Below, one piece after another: positions 1-15,700 of a DNA stretch of 64,000 nucleotides. How positions within the stretch are numbered: the first letter of the stretch is position 1; each line of letters begins with the position of its first letter. Origin of the DNA: Pelodera strongyloides (taxonomy: Eukaryota > Nematoda > Chromadorea > Rhabditida > Rhabditidae). Where the stretch lies: positions 62,001-126,000 of the forward strand of contig JAANDG010000423.1 of assembly GCA_036852015.1 (NCBI GenBank), in the 5' to 3' direction. The notes under the pieces were generated by a model, which was not told the DNA's origin, did not search any database, and saw only the letters and a program-made list of their open reading frames with translations. The translations under genes and the position numbers were made by a program.

Positions 1-109
1 TTAGAAAATAGTGATAATTTATTACATCCAGAAGATGCGCAAAAATAACGACGGAAATGGACATTTTTTTAAAACAAGGGAGACCAGTTATAAACAGAGT
101 ATAGTGTAG

Positions 110-3100
110 GCAACGTTGACATGTGTCAGAAAGTTCTGCAACTTGACCGACGTGCCGGCGTTTTTAGAGCTGACGTAGGCGAGCTGACCCGACTCCTTCA
201 AACACTACAACGCGATCTCGCCGACGAACAGAAGCGATTTAGTGGCGAGAATGAGGTACTGTTTAGAAGTTACTTCCATTTTCGTATTTTAGGACAGTCG
301 AGAGTTGACTGTATTTTTTTATTCATTCTTATGCCCTAGTATGTGTGCTTGCCAAAAGTTAACTATGCACTTTCACGCATTCGAATAAATAAAGCCTCGG
401 GTCGTATTGCTTGTGCACCTGACCGAGCTAACTGGGATATTTTGAAATACAGTGCTAGAGTCAATCGTACTATATTTACGGTAGAAATATGAGACATCCC
501 TGTAGAGATACGGTATATCCCTAATGGCGCAGCGATTCACTCATCGAACTTGTAGTTCACTTTTGTAGCTTACTTTCTAGTTTGGATTAGAAAGTAAATT
601 ACAAAAGTAAAAGATTGTTTCAGAGAAGTAAGCGTCGTGCCGACTACGAACACAAATTACTTCTTCAACTTTGGAAAGCGTTTCTAGCGCTCAAGAAACA
701 GGTATTTCTATATTTACTGTTTTTATTTACACATGGTTAATTGAAAACGAGAATAGGAATCATACCGTAACCAGGGAGTCATACTGTATAACATATGCAT
801 ACATATACACTATACGTCTTTTACTGTATGTGTATTTATAATTTTTCGACAAAAATCACAAACAGGATGTTCTAAAATGAACTAAATATTAACGCTATTA
901 GTGTACTACTTCTTACCATGTTCTATGTTTCAGTATATATTTCATTCTTCATAAATTTCATAGTAAATTCAGACGCGAGAGTTGAAAACATCGACCGTGG
1001 AGGAGTTAGAGAAGCAGAGTACCGAGTTCCTACGATGTTCTACCGCTCTGCAACGGGCGGTACGAGACGCGGAGGCGAAGGTTAATGATAATAATTTATT
1101 GGTAATGAAACAACACAAATAACAGTGTACATAATAACCAAATGGTTACCCTCCTAAGATGAAGTGCCGTACGACGCATACATTCTAATAAGGGACCTAG
1201 TATTTCAATTTCAGCGTTCTGTAAGTTCTGGAACAATACCCAGAACACTAATTGCAACTAGCATTAGTTCAATCCCTCATCCCAGACCAATACACCTCAC
1301 CTTTTATTCAACATTCAACATTTCAACATTTATTAGCATAAGCACACACCCATATGGGTGGAAATCAATAGAAGTACCAATAAACTGCAAATAATAATGA
1401 GAAGTAAAGTACAAATTAATTAAATAACGATGTATCAACAACAACAACAACAAGTAACAATATTAACAATTTAAGCATAACAATATAACAGTCAGAAATT
1501 CAACCAAACCACGACACTTTTAGCGCTGTTACGTTGTCGCCAGATTGAACACCGTAGATCTCATGTTACTGGAAAATCATTGTGATGTATTTATCAAATT
1601 TCGTTTGATTCCTCTTTAGGCTACACGATCTCAAATGGAAATGTTGCGCGATAGAGATGGCATAGCCGAGGACCTACTCATCAAGTACGAACACATGGTG
1701 ACAAGGAATTCGCAGGTTTCACTTTTTCCTTCTGTTTAATTTATCACTAGTTCTGTAACAATCATATATGTGCCACCGCTTAGTAGCACGTTAGGGTAGA
1801 GGTACTATGATAGAAGAGGCCTTTAACATCTTAGACATCACGAAGATGTGTTGATACCATGTTTATACCTCGCCAGACGTCGCAGCCATACGCCATACCT
1901 TTCATTATCCGAAGATGTTAAAGGCTGTTGTCGGTAATAATACCGTGTTAAAGAGGCTGTATTACGGTATTAATTAAAGATAAACTTCGTTTTAGGTCGA
2001 AAAAGAGAACTCAGAGAAGACGCGGCAAATCATCCAGCTAGAGAACACGGTGAAGAAGGAGAGGGACGAGAAGGAAAGCGCTCAGCTAACTCTGACCAGA
2101 ATTGGACAATTGCCAGAATTGGCACTGGCGGAGTATCCAAATAGGACCCGAGCACGGAGTGTTAGTCCTGGTATGCCAATCAAGTTTAGAATTATGAAAG
2201 TATTTTGTTGGCCAACCGCAAGAAAGTATAGTGGGCCAGGAAGCAAACAAACCTATAAGTGGCCGGCCCGTGTTTTTTTTAGACAGTTAGCCTTTAGCTT
2301 ATGCTTATGGCGATATTCTCCAGACCTATTAATACGCATCTAACAAATTAGTTTGTGGTGTCGTACTGATACGCTAGGGGCGTCAATGCGTATTCAATAT
2401 TTAAAACATAATTTCCCCATGACCTCAATATCATTCCAGGTTCGCCAATTAGCGGTTCCAACACTGTGAAGAGGATAAAACAGGCAATTGCTTCAAAGAC
2501 CCAAGAAGTTAGAGATATGCAAATGAAGGCCGAGAGAGCGGAGGGCACAGTCGACAGACTCACGCGAGACATCACACGGATGACGAGAGAGCAGAAGGAG
2601 AAAGATGATCACGCAAAGCAGCGAGAGGAGGAGGTGAAAAAGAGGTTAGGAATAAATAATTAGTTAGCTAATTAGCCCATTACAGCCTTTCTACTTGTCA
2701 GGCAAATCGGATTATGTTCTATGAGTATTAAAAAGAGCTATATTCCCTAGCTCTATCCATTTTGTTTGTTTTCTATAACTTGGGCACTTTGATTTGACTC
2801 AGGTTACTGTAAAAAATAAAATAAATCAGAAATAATTTCTAGCGAAGAAGAACGTCAAGATCTTGCACGTCAAATCAAGAGGTTAGAAGAACGAGCGGAA
2901 AAGATGGAAGAGCAGAGAGACGAAGCGCTGCAGAACGTGCAGAGGACACAGGAATCTATTGCCGGAGTGCACAAGTGAATATTTTATTATAAAACTTATA
3001 ATTAGAATATCAGAATAATAATATTCTTACTAGAAGCTCGTGGTGCCTTAGGCGATGTTCCGGCAGCCCAAGTGACTATAAAATTTAGTAACACGAATTT

Positions 3101-6100
3101 GTAGATTAGTTCAGTTTGGCTTAACTAAACCAAACAATGTTGCCTTGCAGTATCATTGTGATCAGCAGGATATTCGGGAAGAGAGGAAGGGAGAGAGACG
3201 GAGAGAGAGAGGGAGAGAGAGAGAGAGAGAGGGAGGGAGAGAGAGGGAGAGAGAGGGAGAGAGAGGGAGGGAGAGAGCGAGAGAGAAAATCCATTTCCAA
3301 TATTGAAATAACATAATTTCAGGTCCCATAAAGAGTTCATCGAAGAATTGACGGGCAGACATCGAGAGGAGCTGGAGTCTCGACGGCAAAGACTAGAAAC
3401 AGACTGGCAGAGTATGGTGGACGAAGAGAGAAGCAAGCACACGAGGGTACGGTAGTTTCCTTTTCAATGGATCTATGTATAAGTGTACATCGCGCGACTA
3501 CAGCGCGCTTGCGCGCCGCACCGTTGCCGCACGCACTTCAACTTTCATGTCGTTATATGCATATCAAATTTGTCCCATTTGGCGAAAACATGTGCACGTT
3601 TTTCCGTCATTAAGTTAGTCGTTTTTGTACCCAAAGTCCAAAGTAAACGTAATTATTGCAAGTCCTTATAAAGAGGCAAGCCGCAGTACTGTATTTCAAA
3701 TTAACTAATTCTTTAGACACGTGAGGAGCTGGCCAGTCTCCAAGCAGAGTACGACAGACTACGAGAGGAGATCCGAGAGGAACAGGTGAAGCGGAAGAGC
3801 GCAGACAGGGAGAGCAAGGATAAAGGTACTCAACGTTTTGATAGACATGTGGCACGTGACTGAACATCTGACTTTGTATGTATTATGTGCAAATTTTGCA
3901 TCTCCGGCACAGATTGACACCCGCGCACCACACCACTTTAAACTCTTCTGCTTCGTCGCCCTATAAATGTCTCACTTTAGATGACGTTGTTCAACGACTT
4001 CAAGAAGAAGACTCCAAACTACGACAGCTGATAGAGGAAATAAGAAATCAGCTAGACGAGAGAGACAAAGAATTAGGAGAGCTCAGAGTGAAATACGATC
4101 ACAACAAGGAGAGAGAGAGAAAGACGAAGAGTGAGATCACAGAGGTAGAGGAATTTTTTTTTGTAAATTTTTATTTGTTTGTAAGAAAATGACAAAACTG
4201 GACGAATCTATTGTTTAGTATGTTACAATGCAGGTGGCCTAGCACAAATTTATCTGAAACTGAAACTAAGCTGAGATTCGAACTGCGGTCTTTCGGCTGA
4301 TGCAAGGAGCTTAGCCACTGCACCATCCTGACTTTCTAATTCAGGCAAATCACTTGAACGAGATTCTACAAGATGAGAATAAATCGCTTCAAGAGCAATC
4401 GGCTGAATTGAGAGATCAGGTGAATGAGCTGAGCAGTCGGGCAGAACAGATGCAGCACACGGAGGAGGGTAAGTGATGTTAATTTTTTTTTATTACGTGA
4501 CTTACTTGATCCGTAATAGAATACTGTAAACGTGTATACTATTGTCAACGCGAAACACGGACGGTGCGCGGCGAAAAAGACAGGTGCGGATACATTTCGC
4601 ACCGCACACGCCCAATCTTGGCCAGTCTCTCGCAAGGTTCTTGCGAGTGAACTGAGCACCCCTTCGGGAAACCTAGCAAAGTCGCTGCGCACCCTTTTAT
4701 CTGGTTCTGCATCAATTTTCGAATTTTCGTCGACTTGTCGTGCCTATCTTTCGCCGCGCGAACCTTTCGTTCGACTTGTCGTGCCTATCTTTCGCAGCGC
4801 GAACTTTTCGTTTCGCTGCACACCACCCGAGTTTCGTCAGTGGTATTCTGTGTTGAGAGGCAGTTTTGCAGTAATAGAGAACATCAACGATTTATGGAGC
4901 TTACGCTTCATTATAAGATTGAAAAATGTTTTTTCATTAAAATGGTTAGTATTTTATTTCTCTGCGTTCCTTGCAGATCTCGTCCATCAGCTCGACGATC
5001 TGCGCACTCAATTGGACAAATATGAGGAGCAAGAAAAGGAGCTGAGGGCTCAGTTGAGCGATGCTCAGGCGAGAGCTGACGGAGTAAGTTGATGGGGTAT
5101 TTGATGACTGGTGGGGTGTTTGGTAATCTGATGGCTAGAGGTTGAGTGTACGTTCCCAGGCTCCTCGAAAATAAGATGCTTTTAAAGCAGTATTGTACTT
5201 GAAATTTGCATTGATACCTATCATCCTTCGTAACTTTGGTGCCGGAATCGGACGGGCACCACAAATTTGCATAGGATACAAAGGAATGCGTTTCATGTGC
5301 AAATTTCCCAAAGTAGGCACATGACTTTTTTGAAAGATAAACCCTGAAGCCCTGAAGTGCGCCATCTTCAGGTGAAGAAAATTTGTAGATGTCTCTAATC
5401 TAAAACAATTTTTGAGACCAACGACGATCTACTCCAATCCAGGGAGCAATTACAATATCAAAAGCAATTGTTGGATCAGAAGACTGAGGAACTCACTAGA
5501 TCAATTGCAGACAAGGCTAAGCTGACTGGGTGGGGGCTTTTACTTACAGTAATTACGAATTCTCTCTTGTTATTGATTGGCCTACTGATTTGTTCTCACA
5601 TTCTCCCTTGTTTATTCACCAGACGGCTATCGCCTGAGGCGACTTTCAATGTTTAAGATGCCGGAACAGTGAGCACAGGAAAGTCAAACGTTTGCACCGT
5701 ATCTTGAAAAATCATGAAATAAGGTTCTATTTCGCTTGCTCAACACTGGGCTCCGATTCTCCTTTTATAACCTCTTAGGTATTCTAATTTTCGTTTCGTT
5801 CACACAAACAAAAGACCAAGTAAACTCTTCTCCTGTATATAATAAGATTTTACAGGGAAATCGAAACGCTAGAGGACTCGCTCACTAACAGTAACCACGA
5901 AGTCGCCTCGCTCAACGCGAAATGCGCAAAGTTCGAAAAGGAGATCGAGGATAAGCAGGATGATGTAACTTTTGAACTATTCACTTTTTGATTTTTTCAA
6001 ACTTCCAATCAATAAAAACCGTGCTACATATACAAAGTTTTTGCAAGGACTGTGTGCAGAGCCTGGCTGCCACAGAACCAAGCCTTTGGCTTGTTTCGGA

Positions 6101-6365
6101 AAGTGTTTCCAAAACTGTTTGCATTATTTTATGGCAGTTAAACTTTTAATTGCTTATTTTAAGATTCGTCAATTGAAACAAACTTGCGATGAGATGCGGT
6201 CAGAGGCTATGGAGAAAGACAAGGCCATTCTGGAGAAGAATGCCTTATTAGAACAAATGAAAGGTTAGAGTTTTTAGAATCAGAATAGAGAGGTAACGGA
6301 GAGTAAGAGAGATAGAGAGAGAGAGCGTTGGAAAATGAGAGCGAGTTTTACGAGAGAGAGAGAGC

Positions 6366-6411
<46 letters not shown>

Positions 6412-6648
6412 TGGATGGATGGAGTGAGGGGTAAGAGAAAGAGGGAGGGTGAGAGACCCCGAATAACTTTTATTGTTTTCCAGACAAAATGGAGGAACTA
6501 CACCAAGAGCTGCTGCGAATCGAAGAGAAGCAGAGAAAGGAACTAGAGAGAGTGGAGGGTGGACAGAGTGAAGACATGCAGAGGGAGAGGGAAGAGTGGA
6601 ATGCGAAGCTGAGAGAGCACATTGCCGATAAGGTAAAAGAGAGAGGGA

Positions 6649-6701
<53 letters not shown>

Positions 6702-9700
6702 TAAGAGAGATTAGACGTACAGAGGTAAATAAATACCGTATATTCTCCAGGAATCACTCCAAAAGCGTCTAAAGGAGTCGGAGGAATCATACAAGGAGGT
6801 CATTGCTCAATCAGAAGAATTAAAACGAAAAGTGAATGAAACAGAGATGAGGCTTGAACAACACTCGGTAAGTTTTAGTAAATTGTTATATTGGTCGTTT
6901 TAGCGAATCTCGTATCTCAAACTAGAATTGATCTCACTTTGGCATGTTTCCTAACATTACGTTAGGTCACGTAGCATTACGTAGTAAAAGTAGCTACTCA
7001 GACACGGTGTCGTCCGCTTGATTGCGTTTTGCTTTGCTTCTGTCGTTGTTTACCTGAGGCCATGGGCATATACATTATTGCTATTCTAGGAAGGCTCGGT
7101 GAGCGTTGAAGTTCGGCTCCGACGTGAACTTGCTGAACTACGCGAACAACATGCTGACGACAGGCTTGCTGCTGAGGAACTGGCCAAGAAGGTTTGCAGT
7201 TTTAAAGGGATGCAAATCGTTGACTTTTTATTCTTTATACTTATACTTCTTTCAAAAAAGATCACTAAAACTCAATCACGCCTCTCTTTTTTTGTGAGCA
7301 CCAGAACAACGTTATGTACTGACTATATAAGTCGCCTGAAGAGGTGATGGCAAACCTCTCCCGGCCTTGCCAGTGCATTATTGTTCAATTTTGTTATATA
7401 TGCTTACCAGCCGGACGAAGAGCCCTAACGGTTCCTCCAGTCCTCCAGATTATAAGCATACGATTCCTCCAGTCCTCCAGATTATAAGCATACGATTCCT
7501 CCAGTCCTCCAGATTATAAGCATACGATTCCTCCAGTCCGAGAAGAGCCCGTTTCACGAGTATTGCTTTATAGGACACTGAACATCACGAGCAAATCGTC
7601 TCGGAACTGCGATCGGAAGTAAAGGTTCTCGAAGAAAAACTGGCGGAGGAACGAGAGAAAGGTGGGTTTTCTTCAAACTTTCATACAATTTAGATGATTC
7701 TCGAACCTCCGGGAATGTGCCCTTTTGTGCACCGTTTCCTTCCTTTACACTTAAGCACAAGAAGTCATTGGAGTGACTTGATCCCTTTAAAAAAAATATC
7801 AACATTATTTCGTGCACTTTCCCTTTTCAGAACACGCCCTCAATAAAGAAGTTGAAAATTCGAAAAAAGAGTTGGAATCGTATAGAAAGAATCTCGAAGC
7901 GCTAAATGAGGAGCTAGACTCATTGAGGTGAATGTAAATTCTTTTTGATTTTATGGATCTTGAGCTCAAGAGACCGGGGGGTGATAGAGAGAGAGACGAG
8001 AATATCGAGAGAACGGAGTGAAGAGAGGGAAGAAAGACAAGGAAAAGAGGAAGGGAGCGAAGACATAGAGAGAGAGAGAGAGAGAGCGAGAGAAGGAAAG
8101 AGAAAGAGAGAAAAGGGAGAGAGAAAAAGAAGGAGATTGTGCAGACATAGAGGTTTATAACTAAATAAATGTCATAACTAATTTTATAACTAAATAAACC
8201 TTATAACTAATCTTTTACGCTTCGAGAATGTCCTTTATTCAAGGGTGGTAGTGTTGCGACTCATTATGTAAGTTTGGTTGTAGGTTTGTGAGATGAAACT
8301 CTTAGCAGCCTAATTTAGAAACCTAATGCTACAAAAGTCGCACGAAAGTGAGTTAGAGAAGAAACAACTACAGGGACAGGTACTACCTTTCGCCTTATTG
8401 ATTTTTATTCCTAATTTCCACTGTCAACAAGAATACGGTAGTTTGCGTGAATTTTCAATTGTGCAGCACTCGCTCACTCATGCGTCGTGCTCGTGTTTGT
8501 GAAGCGCCGTTGCAGAAAAAAACACAAATTAGCATATTATCTGTGATTCACTGTCTCCCATATCTCCGTTCATCAGGTTGTACCCATGAAGGCAGTAGAC
8601 TTCTTTCGTTTAGCTTTATATTATATTACATTCGTTGTATCGTGATTCGTGCTCGCACAGATAGTTCCACTTCCGCACTCGCGTTCATACGCCTATCCGC
8701 CACCTCGTCCCGCTTCATCGTCGTACTTCTACGAGCGCACGGAAACATGGGTAGGTTTGAGACTTGGACACCACTTTAATCAATAAATCAATAATAATGA
8801 TCGGTAAGGGAGAGAGCATAGAGGTTGAAGAGAGATGCGTCTGTGAGAAAAAGGCAGAGAGAGGAGGGAGAAAGAAGATAGAGAGAAACAGAGAAAGAGA
8901 AGTCAACCTATTATTGTGGGACGTCACCTTATACAGAAATTCAGTATGCGACAGAAACCAAAGTAGATTCCAGGCGCCTTATTTTTTTTGTTATTTCCTA
9001 TTGCTGATTTCCGTCGTTCTTTCCTAAGGCGTTCCCCTTGGTGCAAATCCTTCCAGTTCAGTGAATTCTGCTCCCGGAATTCAGTTTAGTTTGTTTTCGG
9101 ACTGGATAGAATGTTACTTAGTTTTTAGGTTTAGGCCATTAATATTGATCTTAGCAGTGTCATTAATTATATAAATTCGATAAATTATTTTTATTAATAG
9201 TTTTCGCGCTATGTTGGTCTCCCACACATGTTTTTCTGTGAAGCACTAAAGTCTAGTATTGTGAGCACAGAACTCCCGTGGAAACCTTCCTTCTGGTAAT
9301 CTTTAACAATCGCTTCTGGCCTCTGGCTAAGATCAATATGTAGATCTGACTTTATTAATTCCCGATTGGCAGGAATACCAGGCACCAACGACCATTGTGT
9401 GTGTGTTTGCTATTGTTATTACTTATGCTTCTCTTCAATATGATAGGCGAAAATGATTGCTATGATTAGTACTAACTAAATTCCTTGATAAGTAATGAGT
9501 GTTCAGATCGAAGAGACGGAGGTGCGCGAGACAAAAGTTAGAGGTGAAGTCGACCAATTACGCAGAGATAGAGTGCAAATGGAGACACAGATGCAGAGAG
9601 TGGAACAATTGTTGACGCAGAGTAAGTAAAACTTGTCTATCATAATTATTTAAAGTAATTATGTCATATGGCTTATATGGTTTTGCCATCTTTGTTACTG

Positions 9701-12700
9701 TTTCGTCTATGATAGGTGCGCACTTTTCTCGTAGTTTTTCATCTTTTTTCCCCAGCCAGAACTATCCCCTCATCTTTATCTCCCTCTCTTCCCAACTGCT
9801 TCTCTCTCCTTCTCTCTTTCTCTCTCTCTCTTCCCAACTGTCTTCTCTCTCTCCTTCTCTCTTTCTCTCTCTCTCTCTCTCCATCCTCAAGAAAACCAAT
9901 TTCTTTTAGAAAACGAGGAAATCGCCGAGTTGAATGGAATTCTTGACGCTTTGAACGGAAGAATTCGCGACATGGAGAGGAAAGAGAGCGATATGCGGGA
10001 TGAGATTGCACAACTGGAAGCACATGTGAGAACTTGCAATTTGAATAACGGAAAATTGACGCTGCACCAATGCCGCTAATATTCCACGCTAATGCCGCAC
10101 GTATTTCGCATCGCGAGCCCTGGACACCTAGCTACAGCTAAATTGTTGAACTTAAATTCAAAGAAATTAGTCATTTGAAGTGGAGAGAGTGACCTAAACT
10201 TTTAAACTTTGATATCTTGTTTAGGTATCCGAATTGCAAGCAATTAAAGAGAAAAAGGACGAACTACTTACAGAACAAATTAACAAGAGCTCAGGTTAGT
10301 TTATTATTTGTTTAGTTTAGTTTATATGATGACAAAGTTCGCGCATTATGCATCCGCACAAAAAATGGTCCGCCAGAGTCTGGTGATCAACCGCGCAGAA
10401 AGCTTGCGCAACACATGCGGCGCAATGTACACTTAGTAGCAAATATGTAGGTCATTTTTCATTTTCTTAGGACCGGGAAATCTCCGAACTTATGTGATGC
10501 TGCATTATACTGTTGGGTATACTGTTAGGCTGTGATGCAATAGTAAAGAAATATAACTTACTTTTAAACACTGAGTATGTTTGCTGCTGCGTCGAGAACG
10601 TGGATTGTGTAAAATACTGCATTTTTGATGGAAAACAATAAAATAGTATAATTTCAGAGCTCGACCTCAAAGTACGCGAACTTCAAAAAGACGTGCACAT
10701 GCAAAATTTGAACATTGAAAAGGCAACCGAGGAGTTGATCGAGAAGGACGAGAAGATTGAAAATATGCAGCATAAGGTCAGTTTTAAGTTATGGGTCAGC
10801 TCACAGCGCACCGTTTTGATTATTCGCTGCTGATACTTTTTGTTGGTTCTTCTCCGAGGGTCTTTTTTCACTCTTTTGCTTATTTGCTATTGATACTATA
10901 GCCGATAATGGGGTTTGCAAGTATGCAAAAATTCCTTGCAAGTATGAACACGAGATACCGTACTTTGGAACTAAGAAGGAATATATAAATGAGAAATTAT
11001 AAAATCGTTCCAGGACTCATTTTTCCAAGACAAATTTGTCGGCATACTTGCAAACCCCATAATAGCCATAATACCGTAAACTAAATTAAATTATGGAAGG
11101 AGCATGCTCAGTGGAAGGAGCATGCTCAGAAACTTTAGCTACCTCACATAAAACAACTGGCGCACTAGGGCCTTCACAAAAGTATAAGGCGTTGTTTGGA
11201 GCTGTACCATAGTACACCACTAGTTGGTAGTAGTAAATAGTTCAATTATACCCAAGATGCACTGACATCTTAGGGTTCCTTTTGGTCTTTACAAAATTCA
11301 CGTTTTTGCCTCATTTTTCTTTGCCTCATCCATCGACCAATAAAGATTTATTATACGTGGACACCACTAACCTCTCTAATTAGGTGGAGCAATTGGAGTT
11401 GCAATTGGCTGACAAAACGGCGAAACTGGAATCCACCGCCGAATTGCTGAAGAAGGTAGAAGGGGCTGGGAAATCTATGGTTGAAGAACTGAAAGCGGAT
11501 ACGGATAAGGTAAAGAAACGCTTGAGAAAGCCCCCTATTATTTAAATTTACCGTACGGACTTTCACTTCCTGGTCCTTTGTCTCTCTCTCTCTCTTCTGT
11601 ATGTGGTTTCAATTTCTTTCTCCCTCTCTCTCCCTCTCCCTCTCTTCTCTGTCTCTTTGTCTTTTTAATTATGTGCTTGTTGGTGAGTCTCACTTGTCAA
11701 GCGACTCACGCATGATGCATGATACTGGAAATCCTAACCTCACAGCGTTTATGTTATTGATTGATTCATAATGACTAATCGATATTTATTGATCTCTCTC
11801 CCTCAGGTCACCCAGTATCGACGTCAAAATGAAGAACTCAAGTCCACAACCAATCGGTTAAAGGACGAAGTTCATCACTTACGCACGTCACTCGAAAAGA
11901 AGACGCAAACGAGTAAGGTGGCTTTGGAGGAACTACTCAGTAACTATAAGCAGGTCAGACGCGATTTATTGATTTATTGATTTGTTACCGGTATTGATTA
12001 TTTAAAGACCTAAACATGTCGAGATTCGGAAGAATATTTTACATTTTTAGGCTGGACGTGAGGCCGCCGAACGAGATACAGAATGTCAGCATTTGAAGGC
12101 ACATCTACAGGCACTTAGGCAGGTTTTTCGTTAAAAAAAGCCTTTATAGGGAGTTTTGCGGAAAGAAAGAGAAAGAAAGGGAGTAGAGAGAGAGGGAGAG
12201 AGAGAGAGAGAGAGAGAAAGGGGGTGCAAGAGAGAGGAGAGAACGAGAGAGAGAAAAGTGAAATACTATGTATGTAGGTTCCCAGTCTAGGTCAACTTGT
12301 AAGTTAAACAACTTTGTAAATGTCTACTTTTACAGCACTAAACTCGAGCGGCTTGAGCGTAAGAAGACCGAGCAAGAGGCTCTATTGGCCGAGGCAGAGA
12401 AAAAGTCGCGATATCTTGAAGACACCCTCAGAGAGTATGACAGAGGCACGTCGCAGGCACTGGAGCTCACAAGTGAGTGTTACTTAACTGATTTTTGTTA
12501 TAACATAACCAAATAAGTGCACAAAATTAGTATTCAGAGCCTAATTACAAGGTGAAGTCACTTCTATTGCCCACTGTTAATTATATGATTAGATCTAGTT
12601 TGCTCAATTATTCTTTCAGGAGTTCCAAGAGGCGGTTACTCCACATCGGACCTATCAAGGGACCATTCCTATATGCCAGGTCAGGTGCTTATAATGTCAT

Positions 12701-15700
12701 CCTATCTTGAGATCGACATCCTAATGACGGCGCATGGATTCGAACCCTCGTTGAATACGCCGCAGTCCACAACTTCGGCGTTGAACCACACCAAGGACAT
12801 ATAAACTGTGCGAATTTCAGGATCTCCTTCTTCATCAGTTCATATTCCGAGAAATTCGCTGTCGTCACATGACGTCAATGTTCCTTCGGTATGTGTATAT
12901 GAAGTAGTCCCACTTATGTCCAGTCTGAACATGGATACCGTGAGATCTGGGGCTTTTACCCTATAGCCTATAGCTAATTGTTTAATTAAGGCCCGTGACC
13001 GTGACGTACGTTCTTCCGTCGAAGTGACGCTACGACACTTACGAGAGACAGTGCAACATCTTCAACGGTAAATTTATGTACTACTAGCATTTGACAAGTT
13101 TCAGCTTCACGAAGGAGTCAGTATGCTGAAATTTTCGTGCGTCTAACACTTTACCAGGGTATCTTTCAATAATTCTAAAATACATAATTTGCAGAGACAG
13201 ATCACAGGTCCATATCGATCGATAATCCATAGAAATCATAAGAACGTCGGAAAAACGGCCTTAGGAGTAGAGATAGAGACTCGAGCCCTCTGACCTATAT
13301 TGCTCAATTTCGAAAGATAAGTTGAATGATGAAATTCAAAAATCAATAATTCAAAAATAAATAATTTGCAGAGACAAAGAACAGCTAGAGTCGAGGCTGG
13401 AAGAGTCGAAGCAGAACGAGAGGACCAGTGGTCAGAGAGTGCAGGAGATGACTTCATTGTTAGATAGGACAGAGCGCAGACTAGCCGATTTGGCATCAGG
13501 TACGGTATAAATGGGAAGCGGTGTTTGCATGATTTCTGTGTACTTTTAATACGGTCTCTTGTGTAATGCGGATTACACATTACAGTACTAGAATAATATA
13601 ACACAATATAATATTATACTACATTATACAATACCTTTAAGAAAAATCATTGGCCCTTGGAACTTCAATTACCTATCTAAGTATCTAATCGTCTAATTTT
13701 AGAGAAGAAGGCACTCGACTCCAGGCTGACCAGCCAACGACAGTTGTACTTGAGCAACGAGGAAACAATGAGGAGCAAAGAACAAGAGTTCAGGTAATCA
13801 CATGCGTTTCAAAACATTTACAAATTTACAGACCGGATTGTTGCTTCGCTCACGTTTTCCCTTGATAACTTGATACCATGCTAATTCTAATTTAAAACAG
13901 TATAACAACCGGTTTTTGAAACGGATTTTGGAGGAGTACTGTCCCATGCCAATTGTAGTTCAGTTAGCTTACATATGAATGCAGTTTTCAATCACACTTT
14001 TCAAAATCCCGGATGTTATTTCACTTTAGAAACATTTAGAACAGATTTCCCATGTACATGCGCGCTCCTGGCGCAGTTATGGCTGGCTCCCGTGTGGGTG
14101 TTCCGCGCACTCTTTATGGTAGAACGGTGTTGCCGCCAACAGGCTACCGTGCTGCGTTATGCTGCCGCGTTAGCCTCTGCCACCGATGCATACATTAAAA
14201 ACATGAATTTATCTTTTTGGCTAACTGTGCACTTTTCTAACCTACTGTATGCGTTTCCGGCTATCCTCGGTTTCTCAATCCCGTGACATTTTCTATGGTT
14301 TATGCCGTATGTGCATTAGTGAACTCCTAATACGAGGAGTACTTTTCCAGAACTCTTCGTGCCAAACTGGCCTCTGCTGAACTTCACGTACGTGAGAAGG
14401 AGAGTACCATCAATACGCTTACAGTAAGTAGTTACCAGTAGTCTGTCATTATTTACTTCTAACAGATAATACAGTGTATTAGTTACAACACACGAAATGA
14501 CTTTATGTTTATTGTTTATTGTTATATGTTATATACACTGGTATAACTCGCTACTAGACTTTATATGAAATTAATTATATACCTCTTTTTTTTGTATTTA
14601 ATGAAAAAGTAGACGAAGGTAATTTTATTAATTATTTTATGTTTTCTTTGAGGCGCAAGTCGACGCGCTTCGAGCGGAAATGTTGCGTGAAAAGACCGAC
14701 TCAGCACAAGTAATATCTAGCCTGAAGGACGAAGTACATCATTTGGAGCAACATTTGCATACAGTATGTATTAGGAGTAATAGGTTACGGTATTCAACAG
14801 TTATGTGTAATTTTGTACTATTATTGTGTGGCAGTGAGTGATTGCCATCGTCATCCTTTCGCTGCTTATTTTTTTATAAATTTCCCTTCGAAAGACATAT
14901 CTTTAGGTTTCAACGGATCGCAACAACTTGCAAGAACAGCTAAAACTGCTTCGTAAAGATCTCACGGTGAGCTTTTTTTTCGCCCCAATCTTGTTCACTG
15001 GTATTGCGCAGCAAAATCCTGGCGCGCGACAACTTTGTTGCGAATTGACCTTATCTTCGCCAGGTATTCGCGAAAGGGTGAACAGTGCTCTAGGAGACTG
15101 GGCGAGGTGCGCTGCCCTATATGAGCGCTCCTGATTTCTGCGCGTTACTAACATGTGCTGCACTTTCGCAAATAGCGAGCGAAACTCTGGCACAGCTTTT
15201 GGTGCGGCCCTGCGAAGCCACCACAGAAATGACATTTTTTAACGCACAATTTCTTTTTAGACCTACGAACGTCAAGTCGAAAGTTTGGAAGATGAGGATC
15301 GCCTGCTGAAGCGGGAATTTGAAAATTTGAAAAAAGAAGCTTCTAGAAACCAGGAAACTATTCAAAAGTTACAGGCACAACAAACACACTGGAAGAACAC
15401 GGTTTCTTCCTTTCTTTTTCTTTTTCTTTTACTATTTACTTTTTTCAAGACCGCAACATTTATGTACGCAACATTACGGTAAATTGGCTCAGGAAGTTGC
15501 GATTGATGGGGTCTCGATGTATTTCAAAAATTGCCGATTTTTGCTTCCAAGTATGGCTTTAATTACCGTAGATTGGCACTACACGACAACAACTACAGAC
15601 CGCCATAAAATTGTCCCGCGGCGGTAGCCACAGGACTATTTTTTTCGAGCGTGCATAAACTGTGCATTTTCGCCTCGTCTAGTATTATCAATGGTGCATT

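Noticed and set aside
4532..5092. 186-codon ORF at 4.5-5.1 kb
   Set aside because: It is intron sequence running into rootletin exon 12 (4977-5083); only the last part is coding.
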